Source: Apostichopus parvimensis
Lineage: Eukaryota; Echinodermata; Holothuroidea; Aspidochirotida; Stichopodidae
NCBI GenBank assembly: GCA_000934455.1
Contig: KN887765.1
Span: 53,732-76,235, forward strand
DNA length: 22,504 nucleotides
Direction of reading: 5' to 3'
The notes beneath the pieces are model-generated. The model had not been told where the DNA came from. It saw only the letters and a list, made by a program, of their open reading frames with translations, and did not search any database. Both the position numbers and the translations under genes were made by a program. Below, piece after piece: positions 1 through 10,054 of the stretch. How positions within the stretch are numbered: position 1 is the stretch's first letter; every line of letters begins with the position of its first letter.

Positions 1-635
1 CTGCAAACTGTTTAACTTAGACAGAAATATACAACATCTTGATAACATCACAGTTATTGAACCCTATAGCAGAGTTGCAACGAATCAGTGCTTGTCATTT
101 GAAGGTTGAATTGAGCCTTTACAAGTGTTTTCCTGATTGTAGTCACTGTATTATGTGGTATTTTTCAAAGTTTTTTGACAAACATAATATCTGAATAGAA
201 ACTAGAACAACTTCATCTCTCTATAGACAGGTAAAGGTAAATTTCTAAGCACTGACTGCTACCAAGGTTTTTCTTAATTTTCACCTCACCTTAACTTACA
301 CAATGATCACAGATGTAAAAAGATAATAAATGTACAACATATATACATTAAGATATAATATAATATATATGTAATATCCATTCTACCGACAAAACTTGCA
401 GAAAATAGGATGGTCCAACAAAGGTAGTAATGCATGCAACCCTCTCCACCCCCCACCCCCATTACACATACACGCCTTATTCCTCCCAAGTAAGAAATAG
501 ATTCGATGATTTCATATGGAACACTCGTTAAAGTCTTGATAGAATGTTAGACAAGGAAAACAGAATGTGGACTTGTTGTTTGCTAAGTTCAACTGAACGC
601 CGGAAACATTGAAAATTTACGAGGCCAGAAAATCT
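1..635. repeat. Long direct repeat, copy 1 (truncated by the window edge)
   Basis: This stretch aligns in the same orientation with 10055-11100. Block A (1 to about 155) and block B (about 159 to 635) are adjacent here but about 456 bp apart in the other copy. Many identical runs of 10-20 bases are interrupted by substitutions and small indels, so this is an old duplication, not an assembly overlap. The match already begins at base 1, so the repeat probably continues to the left. No coding potential is seen; the minus-strand 60-codon frame at 307-489 is low-complexity. It could be a dispersed transposon or a segmental duplication. Confidence 0.85.
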
Positions 636-2038
636 CGCAAATTATAATAGCTTCCTTTGTGTAACCAGTGGAATTTGCTGCAAACCAGAGTTCCAAAATA
701 AAAGATGTTAATGGAAAAAGGAAAAAATAACATGTACAAAAGATATCCATCCACTTTTACAGCGCGTGGAATGATACCACTGTAAGATGACTCAATTGAA
801 GTTGGCCTATACTTTATTCAAGGTAGCTGCACATAAAACAGATAAATTGTCCTGAATAACTTCAGTCTTTGCTAAATTTGATTGTGCCAGGAATCGGAAT
901 AATTGTGAATATACCAAGGGTGGCCCAGAAAGAAGAAACCAATGATGGCCCGAAGAGATTATTCGCGCTCAAGTTCTAATTTAACCAACCTCTAGAGTAA
1001 AGATTGTTCATAATACTTAGTGGCATATTTGACAAGTCACAGATAAAGCTTTTCATATCTATGTTATGCACACGGCACTTTGTCGGTTTCATCGAAGGAC
1101 ATTACATTACAAAGGTGCAAATTTCATTCCCAATTGCACGGTTGATACAAAATCACAGGTTTACTTAAAAAAAGAGAGAGGGGGAGAGATTTTCCCTGTC
1201 GAAGAGTGCATATCCGTATTTAATTATGGCACTGATGATCATATGACTAGACAATATTTCGCAATCTAAAATACACAAGGACGTTATGATCAACAGGGCA
1301 AAAACAGGGGTCTGTGTCTTCTCGAGCGTATGTCAGCACAATGGCACCACATTAGTGGACTTTGGTTTTCGTTCCTAGCCAGATTTGTTTCACATGCCAC
1401 GAGCAACATTACTATAGTTATTATACGGAGTAGCCTGTATCAAGATCTAGCCAAGAAAAGAAAACAAGATTCCTGAATAACCACTTCGTAATAACAGAAT
1501 TTGATTGTACCATAGGAAAGTATTTCATGTTGAAAACCACGGTTTTTAAACTTTAAGCAGTAAGCTTACTTATCATGTTGTAGATTTTTTCTGGGTTCAG
1601 GATGGAATGTTGTATGGGATTGATTGCATGTTGAAAGGGCGTGTTCCCCGGTCCCTGTCAATGCAAAAACCTGGCCATCATATATAGGTGCATAAAGTCG
1701 GTCATCTTCAAATGTGATACATCATAACGAAATTATCATCTGCACTGTCAGTACATTAAGTGATCAACGCTTCAAATATATGTATGTCTCCTTTCCAAGC
1801 TGGTGTTACACTTTCATCAAGGCAGACAACACCAGTAAAGTTCGCTATCTTGAAATATGAAAAATATGAAAATCACAGGTTTCACCTCCCAGTGGCATAA
1901 TAAGTGACATGATAAATTGGCACTTGAAACAGTAGCTCCGCACGACTGTATAAAGGCTTACGGATTCGAGGGAGCATCTTCTCTAGATATTGGAGAAGAC
2001 AGGGACAGGGTGGGAGTTGGCATTGTTCATGGTACTCG
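636..2038. other. No gene recognised
   Basis: The sequence is AT-rich with stops in all frames. The longest open stretch (1066-1269, 67 codons) has no recognisable motif. No RNA gene, array or inverted end was seen. Confidence 0.6.
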
Positions 2039-2064
2039 TGATAGAGGTCACGCGACCTCTATCA
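2039..2064. repeat. Perfect 11-bp inverted repeat with a 4-base loop
   Basis: The arms TGATAGAGGTC and GACCTCTATCA are exact reverse complements around the loop ACGC. Each arm carries an AGGTC core, part of a nuclear-receptor half-site, but the second half-site is not a clean TGACCT. No surrounding element boundaries or transcript could be identified. Confidence 0.85.
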
Positions 2065-2429
2065 GCTAAAGATGATAGATGAGGTTGGAGGTATTGGCTC
2101 CGCCGGACTGGAGGTATAAATTTGTTATAAAAGAGTCTTTGGGCTAACTTTCGCCGTGGCATTAACTTCCTTCGGCAGGTCAATGGTCATTGAAGTTTTG
2201 CATTCGATATCGATGACCTCGTACACAACAAATACGTACGCACATAACACGGGCCTACACAACTAGAAACTGAGGTTGAAGTAAGCTGAATAAACACAAA
2301 AGTGCACAAATTACACAAGAAAATAATAACGGGCAATATGTATACATAGTATAACAGAGAAGACGGCAAAAGTATCAAAGTTCAAGCTTAATAACGCTCT
2401 TAATACCAAACACTGCATGGACATAAACA

Positions 2430-2908
2430 TTGACTTCTTCGCAGGACCGGATTAAGCCCAACAACGGTAACCCTTCGGCCCCTCCGACAGATCAGGCCCA
2501 GACACCACAACTATATTACATACAAACTTTTTTATCTGATTTATTTAACAGATTGCGCATGGATCAAAATCAAACAATGACTGAGGCCAATGACCCTGTG
2601 GTACCCTCTTCCCTTGACGTTGTGCCCTAAGCACGTGTTTATTTTGCTTGTTTATCCAATGGTTAATCCAAGGCTACTTCGTCGTAGTCGATAAACAGAA
2701 GAAACAAGAGCAGCAACGCTACAGAAGCTCAGCCAAGCTGATATTTGAGAAATTTGTCCTGATTGGCAATATTTCTGAGCAGTTTATCCATTTGTTTGTG
2801 CGGTGTCTCTCCCTTTCCTCCCATCTCCCTTTTCCCTTGCCTTATGCTCCTTCTTTGCAGACAGTTTGTTACAACGTTAGAGAGCTGTAAACATTTTGTT
2901 TAATAAAA
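2430..2908 (+). other. Exon-like stretch of unknown identity
   Basis: A plus-strand open frame runs to a TAA at 2628-2630. It follows an acceptor-like TTCTTCGCAG at about 2435-2444 and is richer in GC and in non-repetitive codons than its surroundings (Pro, Ser, Asn, Gln, Asp). Further on, a long pyrimidine tract ends in TTTGCAG at 2860, and AATAAA lies at 2902-2907. Together these look like the 3' end of a gene, or of a transposon, that starts outside or earlier in the window. I do not recognise the protein, and no upstream exon was found. It could be chance. Confidence 0.2.
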
Positions 2909-3446
2909 CGACATCAAGATAAATGTATTTGCATATACATACTAACACACGCTATCATTCATGAGTTCATAGCTTTGGATTGTCATTGGATCACACTGTC
3001 ACGAACTTATTTTATGCAATTGATCGTTGTACTTATTACTAGGGATAAGCTACGCCCCATTGCAAAAAAAACAAAAACAAAGAACCAACAGTATAGGCAC
3101 TCCGTAGTTTTCATTCTTGCAATAACAGAACGAAAACGAACAAAATATTCCTCTGCTACATCTGCTAAACTGACGTGGATAGAATATTTGATGCATCTCA
3201 TCAGAACGTCAATTTACATGACCCTTCTACGCTTCCGTACCAACCTGCTCTTTCATTATTGTGTAATCATGGACCAATCACATCATACTTGATGTCCAAG
3301 AGTACATCGTAACTGAAATCTTTATACAGAAGGCCCTGTTATATGCCCTCACGTAACGACAACCTTTTGCCCTGAACAAGTTTGGTTCAACACCATACAA
3401 AGATTATATCCACAACATTTCAGCAGATTTGGACAAAAGTTCTAGG
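2909..3446. other. No gene recognised
   Basis: Overlapping open frames on both strands (2975-3292 plus, 3007-3201 minus) have no family signature and low-complexity content. Nothing else was identified. Confidence 0.5.
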
Positions 3447-3845
3447 AGGAGTAGGAGCATAGGCGTAGGAGCCCAATTTGGTTGGGGGGGGGGGGGGGCT
3501 GTAACGACTTGCCCGAAAAATATAACCAAAATTTTCCGCGCGCGTTCAATATCTTAATGTGCATATCATATAGGCATGTATCGGTTATTACATTGCATGC
3601 CAATAACATACAATCATTAGCCGTGTTATTACCCTTCCATATTGGTTAAAATTATTGGGGAATTCGTTACAATAATAATGATAATATTAATATCAGTTTA
3701 ACCATTGAAAAAACACATTGCAAATTATTTTTCTTGCAGTAGGTGCCCAAAAAATTCACAGCATATTGCCCGAATTTTCACAAAAACGTTTGGTTGGGGG
3801 CTACACCCCCCCCCCCCCCGCCTCCCACGCCTATGAAAGGAGTAG
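3447..3845. mobile_element. MITE-like non-autonomous DNA transposon, hAT-type candidate
   Basis: The left end reads CATAGGCGTAGGAG (from 3458) and the right end, read in reverse complement from 3835, CATAGGCGTGGGAG: 13 of 14 bases match as terminal inverted repeats. Inside each end, once both are read in the same orientation, is a long G run and a GGTTGGGG/CCCCAACC block. The 8-bp sequence AGGAGTAG occurs at 3447-3454 and again at 3838-3845, just outside the ends; 8-bp duplications are typical of the hAT superfamily. The duplications sit 2-3 bases away from the inverted repeats, so the exact ends are uncertain. The interior is AT-rich and has no transposase frame. Confidence 0.6.
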
Positions 3846-4080
3846 CACTAATTACATTTTCAGAAATTGACTTCTCGATCATTACCTAAAAAATTTATAA
3901 AATATGATCGCATGTATGACAATTTAACTCACACAAACCTCTCAAGAAATTTCAGAAACATCGAAGGACAAAAAACGAATAGGCAGTCATTCAAACTCTG
4001 GCAAAATCACACGATAAACTATACCTTAGCTGTTTCAGATTCCCTAAACACCACAGAGAAAGCAATTCTGATCTGTGTTG

Positions 4081-4440
4081 TGCACACCACTCTTTGATAG
4101 TATTTAAGTAGGGTTAACCGTTTAAATAGTCAGTTTCATCTATGAAGAAGTACTTGACGAAAAGTGGGGTATGTGCAATCATTACTCAGAAACGCATGTA
4201 TTAACCTCGACTACGACAAGTACTGTTTACGTCAATGCCGCGCAGATAGGCGTACACAATTACGCTCGTGTTCAGATTTGCACACATCACGATAGTACTT
4301 GTATGCGCAAGCGTATACATATACCCACGTGATAAATCACATGGCAAAACAAACACAAAAATCACAACACACACTATTACACTATTTGCAAGCCACCCTG
4401 TAATTTGCACACGCAACATCAGCATGTAGATTATTTATAA
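4081..4440 (+). promoter_or_regulatory. Metallothionein promoter: three MRE cores and a TATA-like box
   Basis: Metal-response-element cores matching TGCRCNC (all TGCACAC) occur on the plus strand at 4081-4087, 4279-4285 and 4406-4412. A TATA-like ATTTATAAG spans about 4433-4441, roughly 105 bases before the start codon, which would place transcription start near 4465. MREs bind the zinc-sensing factor MTF-1 and drive metallothionein induction in animals. A seven-base motif of this degeneracy is expected by chance well under once per strand in 330 bp, so three in one orientation are modest support. The transcription start was not determined. Confidence 0.6.
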
Positions 4441-4545
4441 GCCACCCACAAAGCTTATCTAATACATTCACAATTCCAAGCGCTGTTACGAGACCACACC
4501 AAACTTGTACTATTTCAAGAATAGAAAAAAATCATCTTTTTCAAC

Positions 4546-4579
4546 ATGCCTGGCGACACCAAGTGTAAATGCTGCATCG
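4546..4579 (+). CDS. Metallothionein coding exon 1
   Basis: It encodes residues 1-11 and the first base of the codon for Glu12. The first cysteines form the K-C-K-C-C motif. The donor is G|GTAAGT. The ATG at 4546 follows an A/C-rich leader (TCAAC) and is the only start that gives the metallothionein frame. The 5' untranslated leader would be about 80 bases if the TATA-like box is used. Confidence 0.92.
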
Positions 4580-7038
4580 GTAAGTTCGTTGTCTATTTCT
4601 CCACAATTGAGTTTTACTAAAATTTAATTTTTAAGTCTAACCTTGCACATTTTTTTCCCATGTGTTTTTTTTTTTTGCACTTCTATTGTAGCGGCCAACA
4701 CCGTACTAACATATGCCTAACTTAGGCCTAACTTAAGTTCGTAACAATCATTTGAAATTAGGAATCAAAAGCTTATCATTATACTACTTGGCAAAATAGG
4801 TTGATTTTGTTTTACCCTCAAATGTCTACACCAAACTGTGTAACATAATGCTCTCTGTGAAGTTGAATATGTATGAAATTAACAATTCTTGCGCCTGAGT
4901 ATTAATGATAGCAGAGCTGCCAAACCTGATATCTCGCTGTTAGCAAATGTCCTTACTAGTTATCATGTCAAAAGTAGGATGCTGAGGTGAGTAGGATGTG
5001 TAATCTTTTTTGCTCCACAGTTTCACATAATACACACTTCAGGTTTGTAGGTGTCATCCCTATTGTTTGATAATGATTCATTCTAGCTGAGCAGGATGTT
5101 ACAGCTGATACACCTCATCTGTTTGACCCTGTGCCATAAAAGATTTTAGTATGAAAGAATATTACAGCTAGAAGCACAAAGAACTAACATATAAGTATAC
5201 AGAGAAGTAATCTTATACTGTATATGCTAGAGTTTTCTTGTCAAACTTTGTTTCATTGAAATAGATATTTAGCAACCCATCATGATCCATTTAATCTAAT
5301 TCAACACAACATTGAGTTGATAGAGCTTGTGATAACACCAGTTCCTCCAATGAACCAAGGTAGTGAACAATATGTAATTGTGATGAGTTTCATCATTATT
5401 ATACTGTGTGATCACTTTCCCTATTTTTCATGTTTTTTCTTGCAAATTGTTAAAGCAGTCACAATTTGAACAATTTTGAAAATAGTGTCACAAGATGCTC
5501 AAAGTATGATATTCTGAATTGTTAGAGGGGCTTGCAAAAGACCAAAAAAAGTGAAATAAAATGCAATTAGCCTCACACCATTGGAGCAATGTTGTGTGTG
5601 GGTTTGCTGTACTTGTCATAATAATAATAATATTTGCTTTTTATATGGCGCTTTATACCAGCGATAGGTCTCAAAGCGCTTTACAGACGTTATATTACCC
5701 CTGGTCAATGATAACCTGTCCCAGAGACAATCCCTCCAGTCGGCAGCAGTTATATACTGTGCCCAATGACAAGTTACCTCACAGGTATCAATTTACAGTA
5801 ACCCCTGGGTGGAGAGAGGCAAGTGAGATTAAGCATCTTGCCCAAGGACACAACGTAATGAACTAGGCAGGAATCGAACCAGCAATCCTTGGATCACGAG
5901 TCTGACGCCTTAACCAATTGGCCACCACACTCTCCATAAAAAGGACAAGAACTAGCACAGGAAAAAAGGAATGACATTAAAATTGTAATTTTAACATTGT
6001 TACCTGCTAGTCATAGTAAATACTATCAGGTCCTAATGACAAAGTCTGTCCAATTGATCTACATACTCAATATTGTTATTTTTCTGCAGAGGGCAAAGAG
6101 TGTGGCTGTAAGGGTCAAGACTGTTGCAAAGATGGAAGCTGCTGCACATCAGAGGGCTGCAAAGGATGTGCTGGCACCAACAAGAAATGTGAGGATTGTT
6201 GTCCTGGTGAGTACACTACATCTTAATTCTGTATTATGCAGTGTAAGGAGTGTTAGCTGAGCTTAAGAGAAACACAGTCGATAGAATGCAATAAAGAGAA
6301 GGCTTTGCAAACAATAACACATGAACATTGAGTAGATATTAATATAATAACCTGAATGCTCTAGTTTTTTTATTAAATATTATGAGAGCCCATGGTCCTG
6401 GGTTAAGTACCATACCCCAACTTTTCACTTAAATGTTAATGCATCCCACTGTTCTACACATGTGGAATGCAATAGCCTCTAAACTGTCCATCTGTACCTC
6501 TAATGGTTATGAAAGCAGCATCCATGAATGCTGGATTTTTGCAATAGTTACTGACAACTATGGCAAGCTTGATCAAAGTATTGCCTCTTCATTAAGGCAA
6601 CATTTCTGTCATGAATACAATTTGTATTGTTTTGCTTACACTGTAGAATTTTCAGTTGAACAGTATGTGTTAAATTAATTAAATTATCAGAGTTTTGCAT
6701 TATGTTTAAATAAGTCTCCATATAGTGTACATACCTTATGATATTCCTTTCAGACTGTAACTCAGTTTGTTAGCTTCTCAACTGTCTTTTCAAATTACAT
6801 TTTTTTTAATCATTACCAATACTAAGCATATATCATTTGGGTGGAGGATTCCCAAGGAGAGGATTTTAGTTGTATAAAAATACTCAACAATTTGGGCTGT
6901 TACAAACACCTCCTCTAGTGTACACACAAGTACATTTGATTATAAATGTGTTTGATTTATGATTGTCAAATGTTCTTTCCTTTCTGTGTAGATTGTAAAT
7001 GCAGTCCAGGATGTTGCCAATGCTGTACAGGTCGTTAG
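4546..7038 (+). CDS. Metallothionein, echinoderm type (spliced, complete)
   Basis: This is a cytosolic and nuclear metal-binding protein that holds Zn, Cd or Cu ions in thiolate clusters and protects against metal and oxidative stress. The coding exons 4546-4579, 6090-6206 and 6992-7038 join to 65 codons plus TAG. Both introns are phase 1 with GT-AG ends. The product has 20 cysteines (residues 7, 9, 10, 16, 18, 23, 24, 29, 30, 35, 38, then 45, 48, 49, 52, 54, 58, 59, 61, 62) and no histidine or aromatic residue. The 11-cysteine N-terminal half and 9-cysteine C-terminal half are joined by a short linker (AGTNKK, 39-44). This is the sea-urchin order, with the four-metal domain first, opposite to vertebrates. 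MPGDTKCKCC at the start and GQDCC at 20-24 are close to sea-urchin proteins. The gene stands alone on its strand. It is likely metal-induced through the upstream MREs. It appears intact. Confidence 0.93.
5618..5935 (-). mobile_element. tRNA-derived SINE in metallothionein intron 1 (antisense)
   Basis: Read on the minus strand, the element starts with a tRNA-like head at 5935. Its RNA polymerase III A box is TGGCCAATTGG (5924-5914) and its B box is GGTTCGATTCC (5880-5870), followed by an unrelated body. A 7-bp stem, AAAGCGC with GCGCTTT (5673-5679 and 5648-5654), lies just before the tail. The 3' end is ATATAAAAAG followed by an (ATT)n tract (about 5644-5618). The head cannot fold as a working tRNA: the acceptor ends do not pair and the anticodon stem is broken. 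The tail matches that of the LINE at 15540-16093. No clear target-site duplication was found. Confidence 0.85.
6090..6206 (+). CDS. Metallothionein coding exon 2
   Basis: It encodes the rest of Glu12 through Pro50, including 11 cysteines in C-G-C, D-C-C, S-C-C, C-K-G-C and D-C-C settings. The acceptor is TTTCTGCAG and the donor is G|GTGAGT. It holds the end of the N-terminal domain, the linker and the first three cysteines of the C-terminal domain. Confidence 0.93.
6992..7038 (+). CDS. Metallothionein coding exon 3 and stop
   Basis: It encodes Asp51 (split codon) to Arg65, with cysteines at 52, 54, 58, 59, 61 and 62, then TAG at 7036-7038. The acceptor is TTTCTGTGTAG. The exon probably continues untranslated to 7080, where AAG|GTAAAC offers a donor. 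Confidence 0.92.
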
Positions 7039-7696
7039 TTCATCAGTGGTGGATTGACAAAATATCTTCTCCAATTTAAGGTAAACCAATGTTGCTTATT
7101 TTGAATCAACTACTGTAAATGAAATACTTAATTGGTTGATTCATTAAACTTGTGGTTGGGCTAGGTGGTACTGGCCTTAGTGTTGAAATCTTCAGTGTTA
7201 GTAATTGTTAAACTAATTTGTCAAAATTAAATCATGTAACTTTCAGGTGATACTTCATACAGTGGTAGTACAACCATGTAATTTCGTAACTTGCATGGAT
7301 CCGTAGAATTATAAGAATATAATTGAGTGTAGAGGATCATGTCAAGAACAGAAGTTATTTATTGCCAGGATAATATTATTCCCATCCATCACGACAAGAT
7401 TATTTCTGTTAATGAATCTAATTTAATGCTGTCTCCCCCCACCCACCCCCACAAGCAAAGCTCCTCCCTTCAATTCCTAGTAAACCTAATATTTTTGAAA
7501 ATCTTTGGGCCAACTTCAAAAGGTAGGGTTGATTCTGTCAAGGCTACTCATCTAAGATGTATGAAAATCATTAAAAATGCAACCCCCTTTTTGGCAAAGA
7601 AAAGTGGATTTTTTTAATGCAAAATTGGCAACTTGTTGATCCCTGATTTAAGGATTAGCTTAACAAATTGTGTATCTTATTTGTTTTCTTTTACAG

Positions 7697-8475
7697 ATCT
7701 GTTTAATCACAGTTTGATATCCATTCCAAGAAATTTCCAAATTAAATTAGGAGGACACTCCAGTCTCCAGTTATCTCATAGCTCTTTGCCAAGACTTTTA
7801 CCAAGAGGAAGAAGATATACACGTCGCAATCAATGGTCAATCATGATATCTTAAATCATTTGTCGAATATCTCGCCCGTGTTCTGTTTGTGAAACGTTTT
7901 TGCTACTGGATCAATGCATTTCTTTCTTTCTTTCTTTTTCTAGTTTTGGGATTGAGGGGGTTGCGGGGGGGGGGGGGGGATTGAGATACAAACAAACAAG
8001 CAAAGAAGTTATGTCAGTTTCATAGTTGTGTTCTTGTCATGAAATTCTTGCCATTCTGTGTTTCTACATGATTATTGTGGCCTGTGTCCAACAACATGCA
8101 TTGTTTTGGGGTGGGACAGTTGGGGGCTGAGGAGGGAGAAATGGTGGAGGTGAGGGGGAATATGGGTAGGGAATTTTCTTTTGGGTGGGGGGGGTGGAGG
8201 GAGAACATCATGTCTTGAATATAAGGTAGGCCGAACCAAACTCTTATGCTTTCCTCCAAATTTCTTGGTGAGGGAGGGCCTTTCACCACCAACCTCATTT
8301 TATGAGCACAATGTAGTCTTTTGTATGTCTTTCTGCCTTATACAAGCATGACACTGTCGACCCCTTTTACTGAAATTTTTAATATTACCCTTAATACATT
8401 TTCTTTGTGATGTGCAGGAGATGCTTGTCAGATGTCATCAGCGCATGTTAATAAATATTCTTTTTGTAAATTATG
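7697..8475 (+). other. Putative non-coding last exon (3' UTR) of the metallothionein gene
   Basis: A strong acceptor (pyrimidine-rich TTTTCTTTTACAG ending at 7696) follows the AAG|GTAAAC donor at 7080/7081 beyond the stop codon. The stretch ends with AATAAA at 8450-8455, followed by T- and GT-rich sequence typical of cleavage sites. No coding frame is evident. It contains a TTTC repeat (about 7920-7938), a 15-base G run (7965-7979) and a dense set of G runs at 8107-8204. The splice is inferred from signals only. Confidence 0.4.
8450..8455 (+). terminator. Candidate poly(A) signal AATAAA for the metallothionein transcript
   Basis: It is the first AATAAA I found on the plus strand after the stop codon, and it is followed within 40 bases by T/GT-rich sequence. 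If used it implies a 3' untranslated region of about 0.8 kb after splicing. Confidence 0.4.
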
Positions 8476-8696
8476 GATTTCTGTTTCTCGTTGTTTGCTT
8501 TATAATAATTCATGACTTCATAACGCTGCTTCTGGTCAGAATTGTTCATGGAATTCCCAGTTTATAGATTAGCCGACAAATATTTGTTATGTTAAATTAA
8601 ATGTAAATGGAAATTGGTTGGTTCCTAGAAATGGGGAAGAATTCATGAAGTTTCTCTCAATGTGGCTTGCAAAGGGATTCCACAGCTGTTAATATG

Positions 8697-8972
8697 GAGG
8701 TAAGGGGACACTGGTGGGGGACAGGGAGGTGAAGGAGATTCTGGTAGTGGATAGGGAGGTGAGGGGGACTCTGGTGGTGGATAGGGAGGTGAGGGGGATA
8801 CTGGTGGGGTCATAGGGAGGTGAGGGGGACACTGGTGGGGGATAGTGAGGTGAGGGGACACTGGTGGGGAATAGGGAGGTGAGGGGCACTGGTGAGGATA
8901 GGGAAGTGAGGGGGACACTGGTGAGAGATTGGGAGGTGAGGGGGCACTGGTAGGGATAGGGAGGTGAAAGGG
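8697..8972. repeat. Minisatellite, about 30-bp unit, roughly nine to ten copies
   Basis: The unit is GGACACTGGTGGGGGATA followed by GGGAGGTGAGGG, with length variants of about 27-31 bases and substitutions such as ACTCTGG or ATTCTGG. The G-rich plus strand could form quadruplexes. Because 30 is a multiple of three it leaves proline-rich open frames on the minus strand (8643-8984), which are artefacts of the repeat. Confidence 0.9.
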
Positions 8973-8989
8973 ACTCATCAGCAATTACC

Positions 8990-10054
8990 TTCTAACTTCC
9001 AGCTCTGTTTCACCATAAGCTTTGTAGGTCTGAAGAGCTCTAGCATCAAGTAGTCAACTGAAGTAAGCTTTTGGGATATTCTACGTATATCAACATCCCT
9101 TTTGATCAAGGCTGCAACCATGTATACTTTGAAGACGGGAAGCTATCAAATCACCCCACAGCCCCAATGGACAAAGAATATTTTACAAAATATTCCTAGT
9201 GTAGGCCTGCAGTACATGAATCTATTTATAATTTGTACACATGTACAGTGAAACCTAAACAGTTAAAACTTCAAAATTGTTTCAAGTTGCAAAATATAGC
9301 ACCATTTAACAGCTAAGCACCCTCCATTCTGCGAAACTTTCTACAAGGAAAAGGGGAACATTCCTATAAAATGTCATTGGTTTTTGCCCCCCCCCCCTAC
9401 CCTCTCCCATAAGAAAAGAATATGAACAAAATAATGGTTGTGACTGTGATAGTTTCACACATAAAAGTATGAAGACTTCAATCAGAATATGGCCTACATA
9501 TTACAGTGAAACAAAATAGAATTGAAACAAAAAATGTATTGTTCCCTCGTTAATATATTCATGAAATTACATCAATCCGTCTTATATTACATATTATTTA
9601 CAAATGTTAATTACATCATATATGGGTTGCCTAGGAAATGATTGCATAATCAACAGGATTTTAGGCCTTACTTAGATCCCCTAAGTGAGGAAGCTATCGT
9701 TACTGCTAAAATTGTTGTACACTTCTGTGCTCCCAGTTTCAGGTCATATAACCCCTCTTCATAACAAACATTTCTTATGTGCTCTCAGTTTCAAGTTATA
9801 CATCCTCATTTTTCCCTCTGCTGCCCCTTCCCCCCCCCCCTCCTCCATCACCTGAACAATGACACCCTACTCAAAGACCTGGTGGGATATGGTCGTAGCA
9901 AGTAACTGTTTCAGCCAAATAGCAGCCCTGATGATATATTTTATTATATTCTAACATTAAATTCCTTGCAGTGTAATATTTTCATCACAGGAATCCTAAG
10001 CAGTCCCTACACACCACAACATACCAGGAACACTGCAAATGTGCTGCAAATGAA
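8990..10054. other. No gene recognised
   Basis: The stretch is AT-rich with two 11-base C runs (9387-9397 and 9830-9840). Three CTGCAAAT-like words (about 10032-10062) lead into the long direct repeat. Confidence 0.6.

Noticed and set aside
4201..4425. Minus-strand 74-codon frame with hydrophobic stretches
   Set aside because: It lies across the metallothionein promoter with its MRE cores and has no family resemblance.
5863..5935. tRNA gene on the minus strand
   Set aside because: A and B boxes are good, but the acceptor ends do not pair and the anticodon stem has several mismatches; it continues into a SINE body.
5997..6260. Plus-strand 87-codon frame with an alanine- and valine-rich segment
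   Set aside because: It overlaps metallothionein exon 2 in a different frame; the cysteine-rich frame is the real one.
8643..8984. Minus-strand open frame of 113 codons, very rich in proline and serine
   Set aside because: It is the reverse strand of a 30-bp minisatellite. A unit length divisible by three keeps the frame open without selection.
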